30,724 bases of DNA from Bacillota bacterium (GTDB lineage Bacteria > Bacillota > Clostridia > Christensenellales > CAG-138): NCBI GenBank assembly GCA_023426265.1, contig JAFABA010000040.1, positions 1 through 30,724 of the forward strand. Direction: 5' to 3'. Positions 1 to 7,283 of this stretch are shown in pieces. The translations under genes and the position numbers were made by a program. The notes beneath the pieces are model-generated. The model had not been told where the DNA came from, ran no database searches, and saw only the letters and a list, made by a program, of their open reading frames with translations. Position 1 is the first letter of the stretch. Every line of letters begins with the position of its first letter.

Positions 1-282
1 TTGGGCATCGCGAACTGGAACAGGCCCACGGGCGGATACTTTATCAGCCTCGATTCGCTCCCCGGCTGCGCCAGGCGTACGCTTGCGCTGTGCAAAGAGG
101 CGGGCGTGGTCATGACTGCTGCCGGCGCGACGCATCCCTACGGCCGTGACCCCAAGGACACCAATATCCGCATTGCGCCCACCCTGCCGCCGGTATCCGA
201 GCTTGTAGCGGCGATCGCCGTATTCTGTATCAGCCTCAAACTCGCAACGCTTGAAAAGCTGATAGCGGAAAAGGCTTCCTGA
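1..282 (+). CDS. Aminotransferase, MocR/class I-like, C-terminal fragment
   Basis: This is the last 93 codons of a gene that begins before the window, so the TTG at position 1 is not taken as a start. The sequence keeps a GGYFISL segment, then a GVVMTAAGATHPYG stretch and a DTNIRIAPTLPP segment. These resemble the C-terminal small domain of PLP-dependent fold-type I aminotransferases of the Aminotran_MocR (alanine-glyoxylate-like) group, where the RIAPT arginine normally binds the substrate carboxylate. The PLP lysine would lie upstream, outside the window. A strong terminator follows at 341-373. The family assignment is by recalled motif resemblance. The exact substrate cannot be inferred. 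Confidence 0.75.
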   Translation: MGIANWNRPTGGYFISLDSLPGCARRTLALCKEAGVVMTAAGATHPYGRDPKDTNIRIAPTLPPVSELVAAIAVFCISLKLATLEKLIAEKAS

Positions 283-340
283 AGAACTCGCAAATATCGG
301 CAAGGACTTGGCACTATGTGTCTTAGTATCAAAGAAGTTG

Positions 341-373
341 TCCCGCTTGCAATGCAAGCGGGATTTGTTTTTT
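341..373 (+). terminator. Rho-independent terminator of the aminotransferase gene
   Basis: A perfect 10-bp stem (341-350 with 354-363) with an AAT loop is followed by TTTGTTTTTT at 364-373. It separates the upstream aminotransferase gene from the TetR operon. Confidence 0.9.
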
Positions 374-434
374 AACTGCATTTTTTGATGATGACAATGT
401 TCTATATATCCGCCATTTGCTGAATCACCAGCTA

Positions 435-461
435 TTGACAAGCAATTCCATATGGTATAAT
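435..461 (+). promoter_or_regulatory. Promoter of the tetR-flavodoxin operon
   Basis: The -35 TTGACA lies at 435-440 and the -10 TATAAT at 456-461. Both hexamers are perfect, but the spacer is 15 bp, shorter than the usual 17. The start of transcription would fall just inside the palindrome at 465-499, which suggests repression by occlusion. Confidence 0.7.
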
Positions 462-464
462 ATT

Positions 465-499
465 TTTATTGACCAGTTTTATATTTTATAGTCAATAAA
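465..499 (+). promoter_or_regulatory. Palindromic operator, probably for the TetR protein
   Basis: A perfect 9-bp inverted repeat, TTTATTGAC (465-473) and GTCAATAAA (491-499), is separated by 17 bp. It starts three bases after the -10 box and ends 13 bp before the tetR start codon. TetR-family proteins usually bind palindromes at their own promoter, so autoregulation is the natural inference. Confidence 0.6.
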
Positions 500-512
500 G
501 GCGGTGAACTGA

Positions 513-1115
513 ATGCCTAAGATCATATCGGAGGCGGAACGAGAACAGGTGCGCGAGGCGATCTATCAAAATACGATTGCGCTGATCCGGCACAAGGGCA
601 TCAAAGGGGTGACGGTGGATGGCATCGCGGCGGCGGTAGGTATCAGCAAAGGAGCGTTTTATGCCTACTACCAGTCAAAGGAAGCGGGCCTGTATGAGGC
701 GCTCAAACGCAGCGAGGAAGAATTATTTGCGCGCATGGAAGCGATCATGTCGCAGGAGTTATGCGATAAGGAGCGGATGGAAAGATTTTTACGCGAAGTA
801 TTCCTTGCGCCGGACAGCATGGTCCTGCATCTTTCCCCTATCGATCTGGAAGCGCTGCTGCGCAAGCTGCCGCCCGAATACCGCGCAAAGGAAAATAAAA
901 AATCCGCCGATTATTTCGAGCGCAGCCTAAAGCTGCTCAAGGTAGGTAAAAACAAAATGGAAGCGGTGGCGCTGCTGACGGACTGTCTTGGGTTGGTGGC
1001 CGCCAACACCATGTTCAGCGAAAGAGGAAAGCAGCAGGCATTGGATGTGCTGATAGACGCTATTTCCAGCTATCTTTCCGCGGAGGCGCCACATGAAAAC
1101 CGTAGTGATCTATGA
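513..1115 (+). CDS. TetR/AcrR-family transcriptional regulator
   Basis: This 200-residue protein has the usual TetR size. Residues about 10-60 form the N-terminal helix-turn-helix domain, with the typical run GIKGVTVDGIAAAVGISKG followed by AFYAYYQSKE. The C-terminal two thirds are divergent and helical, as expected for a ligand-sensing and dimerisation domain. The ATG at 513 follows an AAAGGCGGTGAACTGA leader containing a usable Shine-Dalgarno sequence. The gene overlaps the next one by 23 bp, so the regulator and the two flavodoxin-fold proteins are almost certainly co-transcribed. A palindrome at 465-499 is the likely operator. The ligand is unknown; from the neighbours, a quinone, flavin-reactive compound or other electrophile is a reasonable guess only. 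Confidence 0.9.
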   Translation: MPKIISEAEREQVREAIYQNTIALIRHKGIKGVTVDGIAAAVGISKGAFYAYYQSKEAGLYEALKRSEEELFARMEAIMSQELCDKERMERFLREVFLAPDSMVLHLSPIDLEALLRKLPPEYRAKENKKSADYFERSLKLLKVGKNKMEAVALLTDCLGLVAANTMFSERGKQQALDVLIDAISSYLSAEAPHENRSDL

Positions 1116-1575
1116 AGCGGGCGGTGTCCACATTCCGGACAACACATTCGTGCTGGATTTAAACGCGCGTGAGATCAGTGATTGTACCGGCTGCTGGTCT
1201 TGCTGGAAGAAAACGCCGGGCCGCTGCGCATTTCACGATTTAGATGATTTCTATGCGGCATTTTTACAAGCCGACAGGGTGGTGTTATTCACCGGTGTGT
1301 CCTGCGATTTTGTCAGCGGACGGATGAAGACTCTGTTTGACCGGATGATTCCGCACTATTTGCCCTACACCAGCTATAAAACCGGGGAGTCGATGCATGT
1401 CCCGCGTTATGACCGCTACCCCGATATAGAGGTATACTACCAGGGCACTTTCAGCAGCCATGAAGCGCGGCAATTATATGAGGAATATCTGGCCCGGGTG
1501 TTCTACCAGTTCCACGTCAAAAGAATCCTTATCAAACCGGCGGACGAATACGTGCAAGGCGGGATGGCGATATGA
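1093..1575 (+). CDS. Flavodoxin-fold protein with Cys motif, lacking the FMN phosphate loop
   Basis: A 160-residue protein related to NADPH-dependent FMN reductase / flavodoxin-like proteins. The sequence shows strand-like MKTVVIYEAGG at the N-terminus, then CTGCWSCWKK and GRC before a DDF segment. This is the C-x2-C-x2-C pattern of the iron-sulfur-flavoprotein-like reductases. The ADRVVLFTGV strand is followed by a GRMKTLFDRM segment. The usual N-terminal GSPRKxGNT phosphate-binding loop is absent: the protein goes straight from the first strand into a short spacer. It overlaps tetR by 23 bp, has GGAGG about 6 bp upstream of its ATG, and overlaps the next gene by ATGA. The next protein has the phosphate loop but no Cys motif, so the two may act together. 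Function is inferred. Confidence 0.75.
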   Translation: MKTVVIYEAGGVHIPDNTFVLDLNAREISDCTGCWSCWKKTPGRCAFHDLDDFYAAFLQADRVVLFTGVSCDFVSGRMKTLFDRMIPHYLPYTSYKTGESMHVPRYDRYPDIEVYYQGTFSSHEARQLYEEYLARVFYQFHVKRILIKPADEYVQGGMAI

Positions 1576-2219
1576 GCACACTGATCATAAACGGATCGCC
1601 CAGGGGGAAAAGCGGAAATACGGAGGTGTTTATCCGGCAGTTCATTTTGGGGGCGGGGCAGGAGTATCCGGTACGGTATGCCGCGAACGAACCGGAAAAC
1701 GCCCTGTTGGAAAGCGCCGCCCAGGCGGAAACGCTGCTGATTTTCATGCCGCTGTACGTCCATGCCATGCCGGGTATCGTGATGAAATTGTTTGAACAGA
1801 TGAAACCGGCCAAGACAGGACAAAAAATCGGTTTTGTGGTTCAGGCGGGCTATATCGAAGGCGCGCAGGCCCGATTTTTGGTGCGCTACCTGAATGCTTT
1901 TGCCGACCGCCTGGGCTATGAGAATCTTGGGGTGATCACCAAAGGGGATGCCGCCGGGGTCGCTATGATGCCGGCGTTCATCACAAAAAAACTATTTCAG
2001 CGCCTGCAAGCGTTGGGCGCACATTATTCACAGTTCGGGCAGTTTCACAAAGAAACCGCCGCGCTGCTGGCGGGCATGTACGAGATCCCTCATCACAAAG
2101 CGAAGTTGTATGAGTTTTTTAACCGCACCGGTATCAACCATCTCTTTTGGCACAAGTTCTGGCGCGACAACGGAGTATTTGAGCAGGGATTGAACCGGCC
2201 GTTTGCTTCCGGCGTTTAG
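1572..2219 (+). CDS. Flavodoxin-like / NAD(P)H-dependent FMN reductase family protein
   Basis: A 215-residue protein that begins with the flavin phosphate loop (INGSPRGKSGNTE, residues 6-18) typical of NADPH-dependent FMN reductases. A second flavin-contacting region FMPLYVHAMPGIVMKLFEQM follows at about residues 58-77, and GFVVQAGYIEG matches the third strand-loop. The C-terminal part is longer than in minimal members and contains aromatic segments (FFNRTGINHLFWHKFWRDN). There is no Cys cluster. The ATG overlaps the stop of the previous gene as ATGA, implying translational coupling. A terminator at 2242-2270 closes the operon. Likely role: FMN-dependent reduction of a small molecule under TetR control; the substrate is unknown. 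Confidence 0.8.
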   Translation: MSTLIINGSPRGKSGNTEVFIRQFILGAGQEYPVRYAANEPENALLESAAQAETLLIFMPLYVHAMPGIVMKLFEQMKPAKTGQKIGFVVQAGYIEGAQARFLVRYLNAFADRLGYENLGVITKGDAAGVAMMPAFITKKLFQRLQALGAHYSQFGQFHKETAALLAGMYEIPHHKAKLYEFFNRTGINHLFWHKFWRDNGVFEQGLNRPFASGV

Positions 2220-2241
2220 CAATCCAATATACGGATAATCT

Positions 2242-2270
2242 AAGGCGCGGTTATGCCGCGCCTTTGTTCT
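2242..2270 (+). terminator. Terminator of the tetR-flavodoxin operon
   Basis: A 9-bp stem (2242-2250 with 2256-2264) with a TTATG loop is followed by TTGTTCTT. It lies between convergent genes and touches the 3' end of the Nudix gene. Confidence 0.8.
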
Positions 2271-2792
2271 TCACATTGTGTCTTCCAAGCTCAATAAATA
2301 TTTATGCAGCGTTTCCACATGCATGGGGTATAGCCGCCCAGGTTCCCTGAGCATGGTTTTCAGCTTGCTTACGGAGATCCATTGGTAATTTTTCGCCTCG
2401 TCGGAATATGGCAGCAGCTCTCCCTTCACATGGCAGAGGAATACGAATACCATGATGGGATATTTCCCCGCCAGGTTCTGCGCACAGGAAAACGGCATGA
2501 AGTTGATAACCCGGTATTCGCCCGCCTCATAGACCGGGGAACCATCCTCCCCCAAAATTTCTGTCACGACAAGCCCGGTTTCTTCCCTAATTTCCCTTCT
2601 GAGCGTGTCAAATAAACTTTCAAATACGCGGATCTTTCCTGCAGGAATTTCAAGAAGCCCGCGTTCAGACGGCGCATCCTCTTTCCATCTTACCTGCATC
2701 AGGATATGGGGTTCTCCGGAAAACTCTCTTATGACTATTCCGCCCACACCGGGTATGGCAAACGATTCTTTTTGTTCAAGTATACTATCCAA
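2271..2792 (-). CDS. Nudix hydrolase, ADP-ribose pyrophosphatase-like
   Basis: A 173-residue Nudix protein. The Nudix box is complete: G52, E58, then REIREETGL at residues 66-74, fitting GX5EX7REUXEEXGU, with the metal-binding glutamates in REIREE. Residues 13-20 (IPGVGGIV) form the usual first strand. Such proteins cleave nucleoside diphosphates linked to another group; ADP-ribose or a related sugar nucleotide is most likely, but the subfamily is not certain. The start is a TTG at 2792, preceded by GGAGG with 6 bp spacing. That ribosome site lies in the 14-bp gap after the upstream flavodoxin-family gene, so the two form an operon. It could serve nucleotide housekeeping alongside the redox enzyme. 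Confidence 0.88.
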   Translation of the reverse strand: MDSILEQKESFAIPGVGGIVIREFSGEPHILMQVRWKEDAPSERGLLEIPAGKIRVFESLFDTLRREIREETGLVVTEILGEDGSPVYEAGEYRVINFMPFSCAQNLAGKYPIMVFVFLCHVKGELLPYSDEAKNYQWISVSKLKTMLREPGRLYPMHVETLHKYLLSLEDTM

Positions 2793-2806
2793 ATTGTACC
2801 TCCGTC

Positions 2807-3466
2807 CTATTTCTTATTTACTGCCGCACTCCCTGCAAGCCGTTTGCCCAGCCCGTACGCATCCGCGCAATCCCTTGGAAACTGCGCCTCTCTCACCCGG
2901 AGCTTGTGCGCGGCGTCAAAGCGGGACGCCTCATACAGCGAATAATCCGAAAACTGCCAGGTATCGCAGGAAAACAAGACCTCCGATTCCCCCAGGATGC
3001 GCAGCAGCCCCTGATATTTCTCAAACGTTTTGTCATAGCCGATGCGGCCTACCATCTCCTGTGGCACGTTCATGGTACAAATCAGGCCGATTTTCATATT
3101 CCCGCGGAACAGGGAGCGCTCCCCATCGTTATAGGAGAGATTTGGAAAAACCAAACGCTCCAGAAAAGACCGCATTTCCCCCGTGACGTCAGAAAAATAA
3201 ACCGGCGCACCCAGCAACAACACGTCGCTCGAAAGCGCCGCTTCCAGCACCGGGCGCAGCCCGTCCCGCACGGCGCAGAGCCCATTGCAGGCGTTCCCTT
3301 TCCTTTTGCACGCAAAACAGCTGGCACATCCCTGATAAGTGATATCATACAGGTGCGTCAGGCTTGTGTCTGCGCCCTCGGATTGCGCACCGCTAAGCGC
3401 CTGCCGCAGCAGGGCCGCCGTGTTCCCGGTTTTGCGGGGGCTTCCGCTGATCGCGGTCACTTTCAT
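2807..3466 (-). CDS. Flavodoxin-family NADPH-dependent FMN reductase with four-Cys motif
   Basis: A 219-residue protein with the phosphate-binding loop SGSPRKTGNTAALL at residues 6-19. A cysteine motif follows, read as GCASCFACKRKGNACNGLC, like that of iron-sulfur flavoproteins or multimeric flavodoxin WrbA relatives. GAPVYFSDVTGEMRSFLERL is the second flavin loop. The start is set at the ATG at 3464-3466, because AGGAG lies 9 bp upstream. An in-frame ATG seven codons earlier has no good ribosome site. Downstream the Nudix gene follows after 14 bp. Expected role: FMN-dependent electron transfer or reduction using NAD(P)H. Whether the cysteines hold a [4Fe-4S] cluster is not determinable here. 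Confidence 0.85.
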   Translation of the reverse strand: MKVTAISGSPRKTGNTAALLRQALSGAQSEGADTSLTHLYDITYQGCASCFACKRKGNACNGLCAVRDGLRPVLEAALSSDVLLLGAPVYFSDVTGEMRSFLERLVFPNLSYNDGERSLFRGNMKIGLICTMNVPQEMVGRIGYDKTFEKYQGLLRILGESEVLFSCDTWQFSDYSLYEASRFDAAHKLRVREAQFPRDCADAYGLGKRLAGSAAVNKK

Positions 3467-3501
3467 AACACATCGCTCCTTGCACATATTTTCCCTATAT
3501 C

Positions 3502-3531
3502 AGCATACACCCGGACCCCATGAGGTTGCAA
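3502..3531 (-). promoter_or_regulatory. Promoter of the flavodoxin-Nudix operon
   Basis: On the minus strand a -35 TTGCAA (3526-3531) and a -10 TATGCT (3502-3507) are separated by 18 bp. The start of transcription would be about 30 bp upstream of the chosen start codon. Confidence 0.5.
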
Positions 3532-3570
3532 ATCCGTACTTTACCGTATAAAAAATATTCAACATTCATA

Positions 3571-3599
3571 TTGACATAAATTTATCAAAGTGTTATGCT
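3571..3599 (+). promoter_or_regulatory. adhE promoter with overlapping Rex-like site
   Basis: A -35 TTGACA (3571-3576) and a -10 TATGCT (3594-3599) have an ideal 17-bp spacer. The 18-mer at 3571-3588, TTGACATAAATTTATCAA, matches 10 of the 14 fixed positions of the Clostridia Rex consensus TTGTTAA-N4-TTAACAA and contains the perfect palindrome ATAAATTTAT. Rex, the NADH/NAD+ sensor, commonly represses adhE in Firmicutes. The site covers the -35 box and spacer, where a repressor would block polymerase. The promoter is well supported; Rex binding is inference. Confidence 0.6.
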
Positions 3600-3710
3600 G
3601 ACTTTGTCAGATAATTAACGATTATATCTGGCCGAACCGGCAAGCATAAGGAAAGCCGCCAACGCGGCAACCCTTGCTATATATTTCAATTTAAAAAAGG
3701 AGTTTGGAGT

Positions 3711-6314
3711 ATGGAAAAGCTCAAGGAAAAGGATCAAAAGCCGGACATTACCGGCATGATCGACGCGCTCGTCAAGAAGGCCGAAGGCGCCCTGGAAGCG
3801 TACATGCAGCTTGACCAGGAACAAATCGATACCATTGTGCACGCCATGACGCTTGCGGGGCTTGACAACCACCTCACTTTGGCGAAGCTCGCCGTTGAGG
3901 AAACCGGCCGCGGCGTGGTGGAAGACAAAGTCATCAAGAACATGTTCGCAACCGAATACATCTACCACAGCATCAAGAACGAAAAGACCGTAGGCGTCGT
4001 AGCGGAAAACGAGCTGGAAGGCTATGTGGAAGTCGCGGAGCCTGTGGGCGTGATCGCGGGCGTTACCCCCGTGACAAACCCCACCTCCACCACGCTGTTT
4101 AAATGCCTGATTTCCGCCAAGACCCGCAACCCCATCATATTCGCGTTCCACCCCTCCGCGCAGAAATGTTCGAGCGAAGCCGCGCGCATCGTGCGGGACG
4201 CCGCCATAAAGGCGGGCGCGCCGAAAAATTGCATCCAGTGGGTGGAAATACCCTCCATCGAGGCGACCAACGCACTGATGAACCACCCCGGCGTGGCGCT
4301 GATCCTTGCAACCGGCGGCTCGGCCATGGTGCGCTCCGCCTACAGCGCGGGCAAACCCGCGCTTGGCGTGGGCCCCGGCAACGTGCCCTGCTACATCAAC
4401 AAAAACGTGGATGTGGAGCGCGCCTGCAACGACCTCATCCTCTCCAAGACGTTCGACAACGGCATGATCTGCGCCTCCGAGCAGGCGGTGATCGTGGACC
4501 GCGCAATTGCCGCACAGTTTGAAGAGACCATGAAGAAGTATTCCTGCTATTTCCTCAACGAGGAGGAGACGGATAAGGTAACGAAATACGTCATCAACGT
4601 GGAAAAGCTGGCGGTCAACCCCGCCGTGGTCGGCAAACCCGCGGCCTGGATCGCAGAGCAGGCAGGGGTAACCGTACCCGCGGATACGAAGATTTTGCTT
4701 GCGAAGCTCCCCCATCCCTCCCGCGAATACCCGCTCTCTTTAGAAAAGCTTTCCCCCGTACTTGCTTACTTTGTTGTTGAAAACGACAAACAGGGCTTTG
4801 CGTATGCGCAGAATATGCTGGAGCTGGGCGGCCTTGGCCATTCCGCCGTCATCCACTCCAACGACGAAGCGCTTTGCAAGGCTTACGGCGAGGCCATGAA
4901 GGTCGGCCGCGTGATTGCGAACTCCCCTTCCTCGCACGGCGCGATCGGCGATTTGTACAACACCAACACGCCGTCGCTGACGCTTGGATGCGGTTCGTTC
5001 GGGCGCAATTCCACGACCTCCAACGTGTCCTCCGTCAACCTCATCAACAAAAAACGCATCGCGCAGAGGAAAGTGAATATGCAATGGTTCAAAATACCGC
5101 CCAAGATTTACTTTGAAGAAAACTCCGTACAATATCTGGAGCACATGCCCAACATCAGCCGGGCGTTCATCGTGACCGATCCTATGATGGTGCAGCTTGG
5201 CTATGTAAATAAGGTGCTCTATTACCTGCGCAAGCGTCAGGTTTACTGCCACAGCGAAATCTTCTCCGAAGTCGAGCCCGACCCTTCCGTGGATACCATC
5301 ATGCGCGGCGTTAAGGCAATGAACGTGTTCCAGCCGGACGTCATTATCGCGCTGGGCGGCGGCTCCGCCATAGACGCGGCAAAGGGCATGTGGCTGTTCT
5401 ACGAATACCCGGATACGTCCTTTGATGGCCTGCGGCTCCGGTTCCTGGATATTAGAAAGCGCGCCTTCCACTTCCCCAACCTGGGCAAGAAGGCGCAGAT
5501 GGTGGCCATCCCCACCACATCCGGCACGGGCTCCGAGGTAACCTCCTTCTCCGTCATTACGGACAAGGCGAACGGCAATGTGAAATACCCGCTGGCGGAT
5601 TATGAGCTCACGCCCGATGTGGCGATTATAGACCCGCAGTTTGTGCGCACCCTCCCCAAGTCCATCGTCGCCGATACCGGCATGGACGTACTGACCCACG
5701 CGATCGAGGCATATGTATCCATACTCGCCTCCGACTATACGAACGGCCTCGCCATAAAGGCCATCGAGCTGGTGTTCAAGTACCTCTACCGCTCCTACAG
5801 CGACCCCAATGATACCGTGGCGCGCGAAAAGATGCACAACGCCTCCTGCATCGCGGGCATGGCGTTCACCAACGCGTTTTTAGGCATCAACCATTCGCTC
5901 GCGCATAAGCTCGGCGGCGAGTTCCATATCCCGCACGGCCGCGCAAACGCGGTGCTGCTGCCGCACGTCATCGCCTACAACGCGCAGAAGCCCACCAAGT
6001 TTGCCGCGTTCCCCAAGTACGGCAAGTTTGTGGCGGATTACCGCTATGCGCAGATCGCGCGCTACTTAGGCTTCCCCGGCACGACCGAAGCGGAACAGAT
6101 TAAAAGCCTCATCGAGGAAATTAAAAACCTGATGAGGAAGATGAATATGCCGCTTTCCATCAAGGACTGCGGCGTGGACGAAGCCGAGTTCATCTCCAAG
6201 GTTCCCGCCCTTGCCGAGCGCGCGTTTGAGGACCAGTGCACCACCGCGAACCCGCGCTACCCGCTGATTGGCGAGCTTGCGGAAATCTACAGAAAAGCTT
6301 ACTACGGGGAATAA
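3711..6314 (+). CDS. adhE: Bifunctional acetaldehyde-CoA / alcohol dehydrogenase AdhE
   Basis: An 867-residue protein, the normal AdhE size. Residues about 15-440 are the acylating aldehyde dehydrogenase domain, with catalytic C254 in the segment DNGMICASEQ and the GVGPGNVP cofactor region. Residues about 460-867 are the iron-dependent alcohol dehydrogenase domain, with GGGSAIDAAKG (549-559), TTSGTGSEV, and likely iron ligands D659, H663, H728 and H742. It converts acetyl-CoA through acetaldehyde to ethanol and oxidises two NADH, a main electron sink in fermenting Clostridia; the family forms spirosome filaments. The ATG at 3711 follows AAAAAGGAG. It is transcribed alone, with a leader of about 105 nt, a strong promoter and a Rex-like site upstream. 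No unusual residues were seen. Confidence 0.98.
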   Translation: MEKLKEKDQKPDITGMIDALVKKAEGALEAYMQLDQEQIDTIVHAMTLAGLDNHLTLAKLAVEETGRGVVEDKVIKNMFATEYIYHSIKNEKTVGVVAENELEGYVEVAEPVGVIAGVTPVTNPTSTTLFKCLISAKTRNPIIFAFHPSAQKCSSEAARIVRDAAIKAGAPKNCIQWVEIPSIEATNALMNHPGVALILATGGSAMVRSAYSAGKPALGVGPGNVPCYINKNVDVERACNDLILSKTFDNGMICASEQAVIVDRAIAAQFEETMKKYSCYFLNEEETDKVTKYVINVEKLAVNPAVVGKPAAWIAEQAGVTVPADTKILLAKLPHPSREYPLSLEKLSPVLAYFVVENDKQGFAYAQNMLELGGLGHSAVIHSNDEALCKAYGEAMKVGRVIANSPSSHGAIGDLYNTNTPSLTLGCGSFGRNSTTSNVSSVNLINKKRIAQRKVNMQWFKIPPKIYFEENSVQYLEHMPNISRAFIVTDPMMVQLGYVNKVLYYLRKRQVYCHSEIFSEVEPDPSVDTIMRGVKAMNVFQPDVIIALGGGSAIDAAKGMWLFYEYPDTSFDGLRLRFLDIRKRAFHFPNLGKKAQMVAIPTTSGTGSEVTSFSVITDKANGNVKYPLADYELTPDVAIIDPQFVRTLPKSIVADTGMDVLTHAIEAYVSILASDYTNGLAIKAIELVFKYLYRSYSDPNDTVAREKMHNASCIAGMAFTNAFLGINHSLAHKLGGEFHIPHGRANAVLLPHVIAYNAQKPTKFAAFPKYGKFVADYRYAQIARYLGFPGTTEAEQIKSLIEEIKNLMRKMNMPLSIKDCGVDEAEFISKVPALAERAFEDQCTTANPRYPLIGELAEIYRKAYYGE

Positions 6315-6330
6315 CCCCATCCTTCCTAAG

Positions 6331-6363
6331 CAGAGGGGGACGGCAGATTGCCGTCCCCCTCTG
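6331..6363 (+). terminator. Long perfect hairpin after adhE
   Basis: A 15-bp perfect stem (6331-6345 with 6349-6363, loop GAT) begins 17 bp after the adhE stop. It lacks a following T-run (TGTGTCAAAA), so it may act as a 3' end stabiliser or a factor-assisted terminator rather than a classic intrinsic one. Confidence 0.55.
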
Positions 6364-6370
6364 TGTGTCA

Positions 6371-6397
6371 AAAAGCGGGACGCCGAGGCGGCGTCCC
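6371..6397 (-). terminator. Terminator of yaaL-bofA formed by a dispersed repeat copy
   Basis: The 9-bp stem GGGACGCCG/CGGCGTCCC (6377-6385 with 6389-6397, loop AGG) is followed on the minus strand by GCTTTTTG. It lies 33 bp past the bofA stop. The same hairpin with its CCCTACA tail recurs at 28427-28453. Confidence 0.6.
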
Positions 6398-6402
6398 CTA
6401 CA
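6377..6402. repeat. Partial copy of a dispersed palindromic repeat
   Basis: This stretch reads GGGACGCCGAGG then CGGCGTCCCCTACA. The 3' half of the element at 28398-28453 reads GGGTCGCCGAGGG then CGGCGATCCCTACA. The shared hairpin and shared CCCTACA end point to one repeat family with a half-length copy here. Confidence 0.55.
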
Positions 6403-6429
6403 GTAACCATGAAATATGTAAAACTTAAT

Positions 6430-6696
6430 TTACAGAAATAATTTCAAAATGACCAGCAGCACCACGCCGGGCACGCCGAATATGCCGGTAACAAGGGCGT
6501 TGACGGCGTTGAGCGGTAACGTGAAACCAAACAGCGCACCGCCAATGAGGTTGATGAGCGTGAGCACCACAAACCCGACGATGCTGCTGAATATGAGCTT
6601 GCCGATCCATTTGAGCGGCACAACCAGCACCATGGCCAGCACATAAAGCACCACAAGCCCCGCCGCAAACGCCAACAGTATCCCTACGATATCCAT
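6430..6696 (-). CDS. bofA: BofA family protein (pro-sigma-K processing inhibitor)
   Basis: An 88-residue, almost wholly hydrophobic protein with at least two membrane segments (about residues 3-26 and 36-55) and a hydrophobic C-terminal hairpin. The C-terminal GFTLPLNAVNALVTGIFGVPGVVLLVIL is very close to the BofA family pattern (PLN-x-T/A-x-G-x-x-G-x-PG). In Bacillus, BofA sits in the outer forespore membrane with SpoIVFA and holds the protease SpoIVFB inactive until the SpoIVB signal arrives. Many Clostridia keep bofA without the complete checkpoint, so the exact role is open. The partner gene upstream is a yaaL homologue, as in Bacillus subtilis. The start has GGAG and GGGT upstream. Confidence 0.85.
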   Translation of the reverse strand: MDIVGILLAFAAGLVVLYVLAMVLVVPLKWIGKLIFSSIVGFVVLTLINLIGGALFGFTLPLNAVNALVTGIFGVPGVVLLVILKLFL

Positions 6697-6771
6697 ACCC
6701 TCACTCCACCATTGCTATGCCTTCGTCCAAGCATATGCACGGGCGGGGCAGGCTATGCCGTGCGCCGCGCC

Positions 6772-7185
6772 TTAGCCATGCATGTTGTGTTCGGCATTGC
6801 GCAAAAGATAAATATAGCGCTTCTTCGCGGCCTCCATGCCGTAGACGGCATAATCTATCAGTTCCGGGTCCGAAACGCTTTCAAAATAGGCCGTAGCCTT
6901 TTTCCAATCCTCCAAAGCGCGCTGCACCTGTTCACGGTACGCGCGGTCCTCCCGCCTCGTTGATGGCATTGCAGGCATCGGCTGCATCATGGGCGCGGGC
7001 ATTTCCGGTATCAGCTCCGCCCCTTCTTCCTCTTCCGCACGGAACAGCCAATCCTGTAGGCGCTGCGTCAGTTTTTTCTTGCGGGGCGCAGGCGCGGGAA
7101 CCGGGCCGGTTTCCTGTGAATAGTTTTTTTCTTCGTCCCCCTGGTTAAACTCCAGCGGATCGTAATGGTTCCAAATCTTTCTCAT
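6772..7185 (-). CDS. yaaL: YaaL / DUF2508 family protein
   Basis: A 137-residue protein. The C-terminal 50 residues (LEDWKKATAYFESVSDPELID, then YAVYGMEAAKKRYIYLLRNAE) match the DUF2508 pattern, in which a helical segment ends in a RY-x-YLL motif. The N-terminal half is poorly conserved, proline- and glutamate-rich, and contains a PxPMMQPMPAMP stretch, longer than the roughly 75-residue Bacillus YaaL. AAGGAGG lies at ideal distance before the ATG. It is followed 75 bp later by bofA, the same pair as in B. subtilis recR-yaaL-bofA, but recR is not adjacent here: the upstream neighbour is a flavodoxin. Function unknown. Confidence 0.8.
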   Translation of the reverse strand: MRKIWNHYDPLEFNQGDEEKNYSQETGPVPAPAPRKKKLTQRLQDWLFRAEEEEGAELIPEMPAPMMQPMPAMPSTRREDRAYREQVQRALEDWKKATAYFESVSDPELIDYAVYGMEAAKKRYIYLLRNAEHNMHG

Positions 7186-7283
7186 GGGAAATCCTCCTTG
7201 TGTACGCTTGCTTACACGAGTATTCCCAAAAGATAGGTGTCATAACCATAGCGAAGTAAAGATTGGATTATCTTTAAACGCAG

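Noticed and set aside
3615..5837. Long open frames antisense to adhE (3615-4715 and 4740-5837)
   Set aside because: They are His/Val/Gly-rich mirror frames of a GC-biased gene, with no ribosome site or family similarity, while adhE on the plus strand is beyond doubt.
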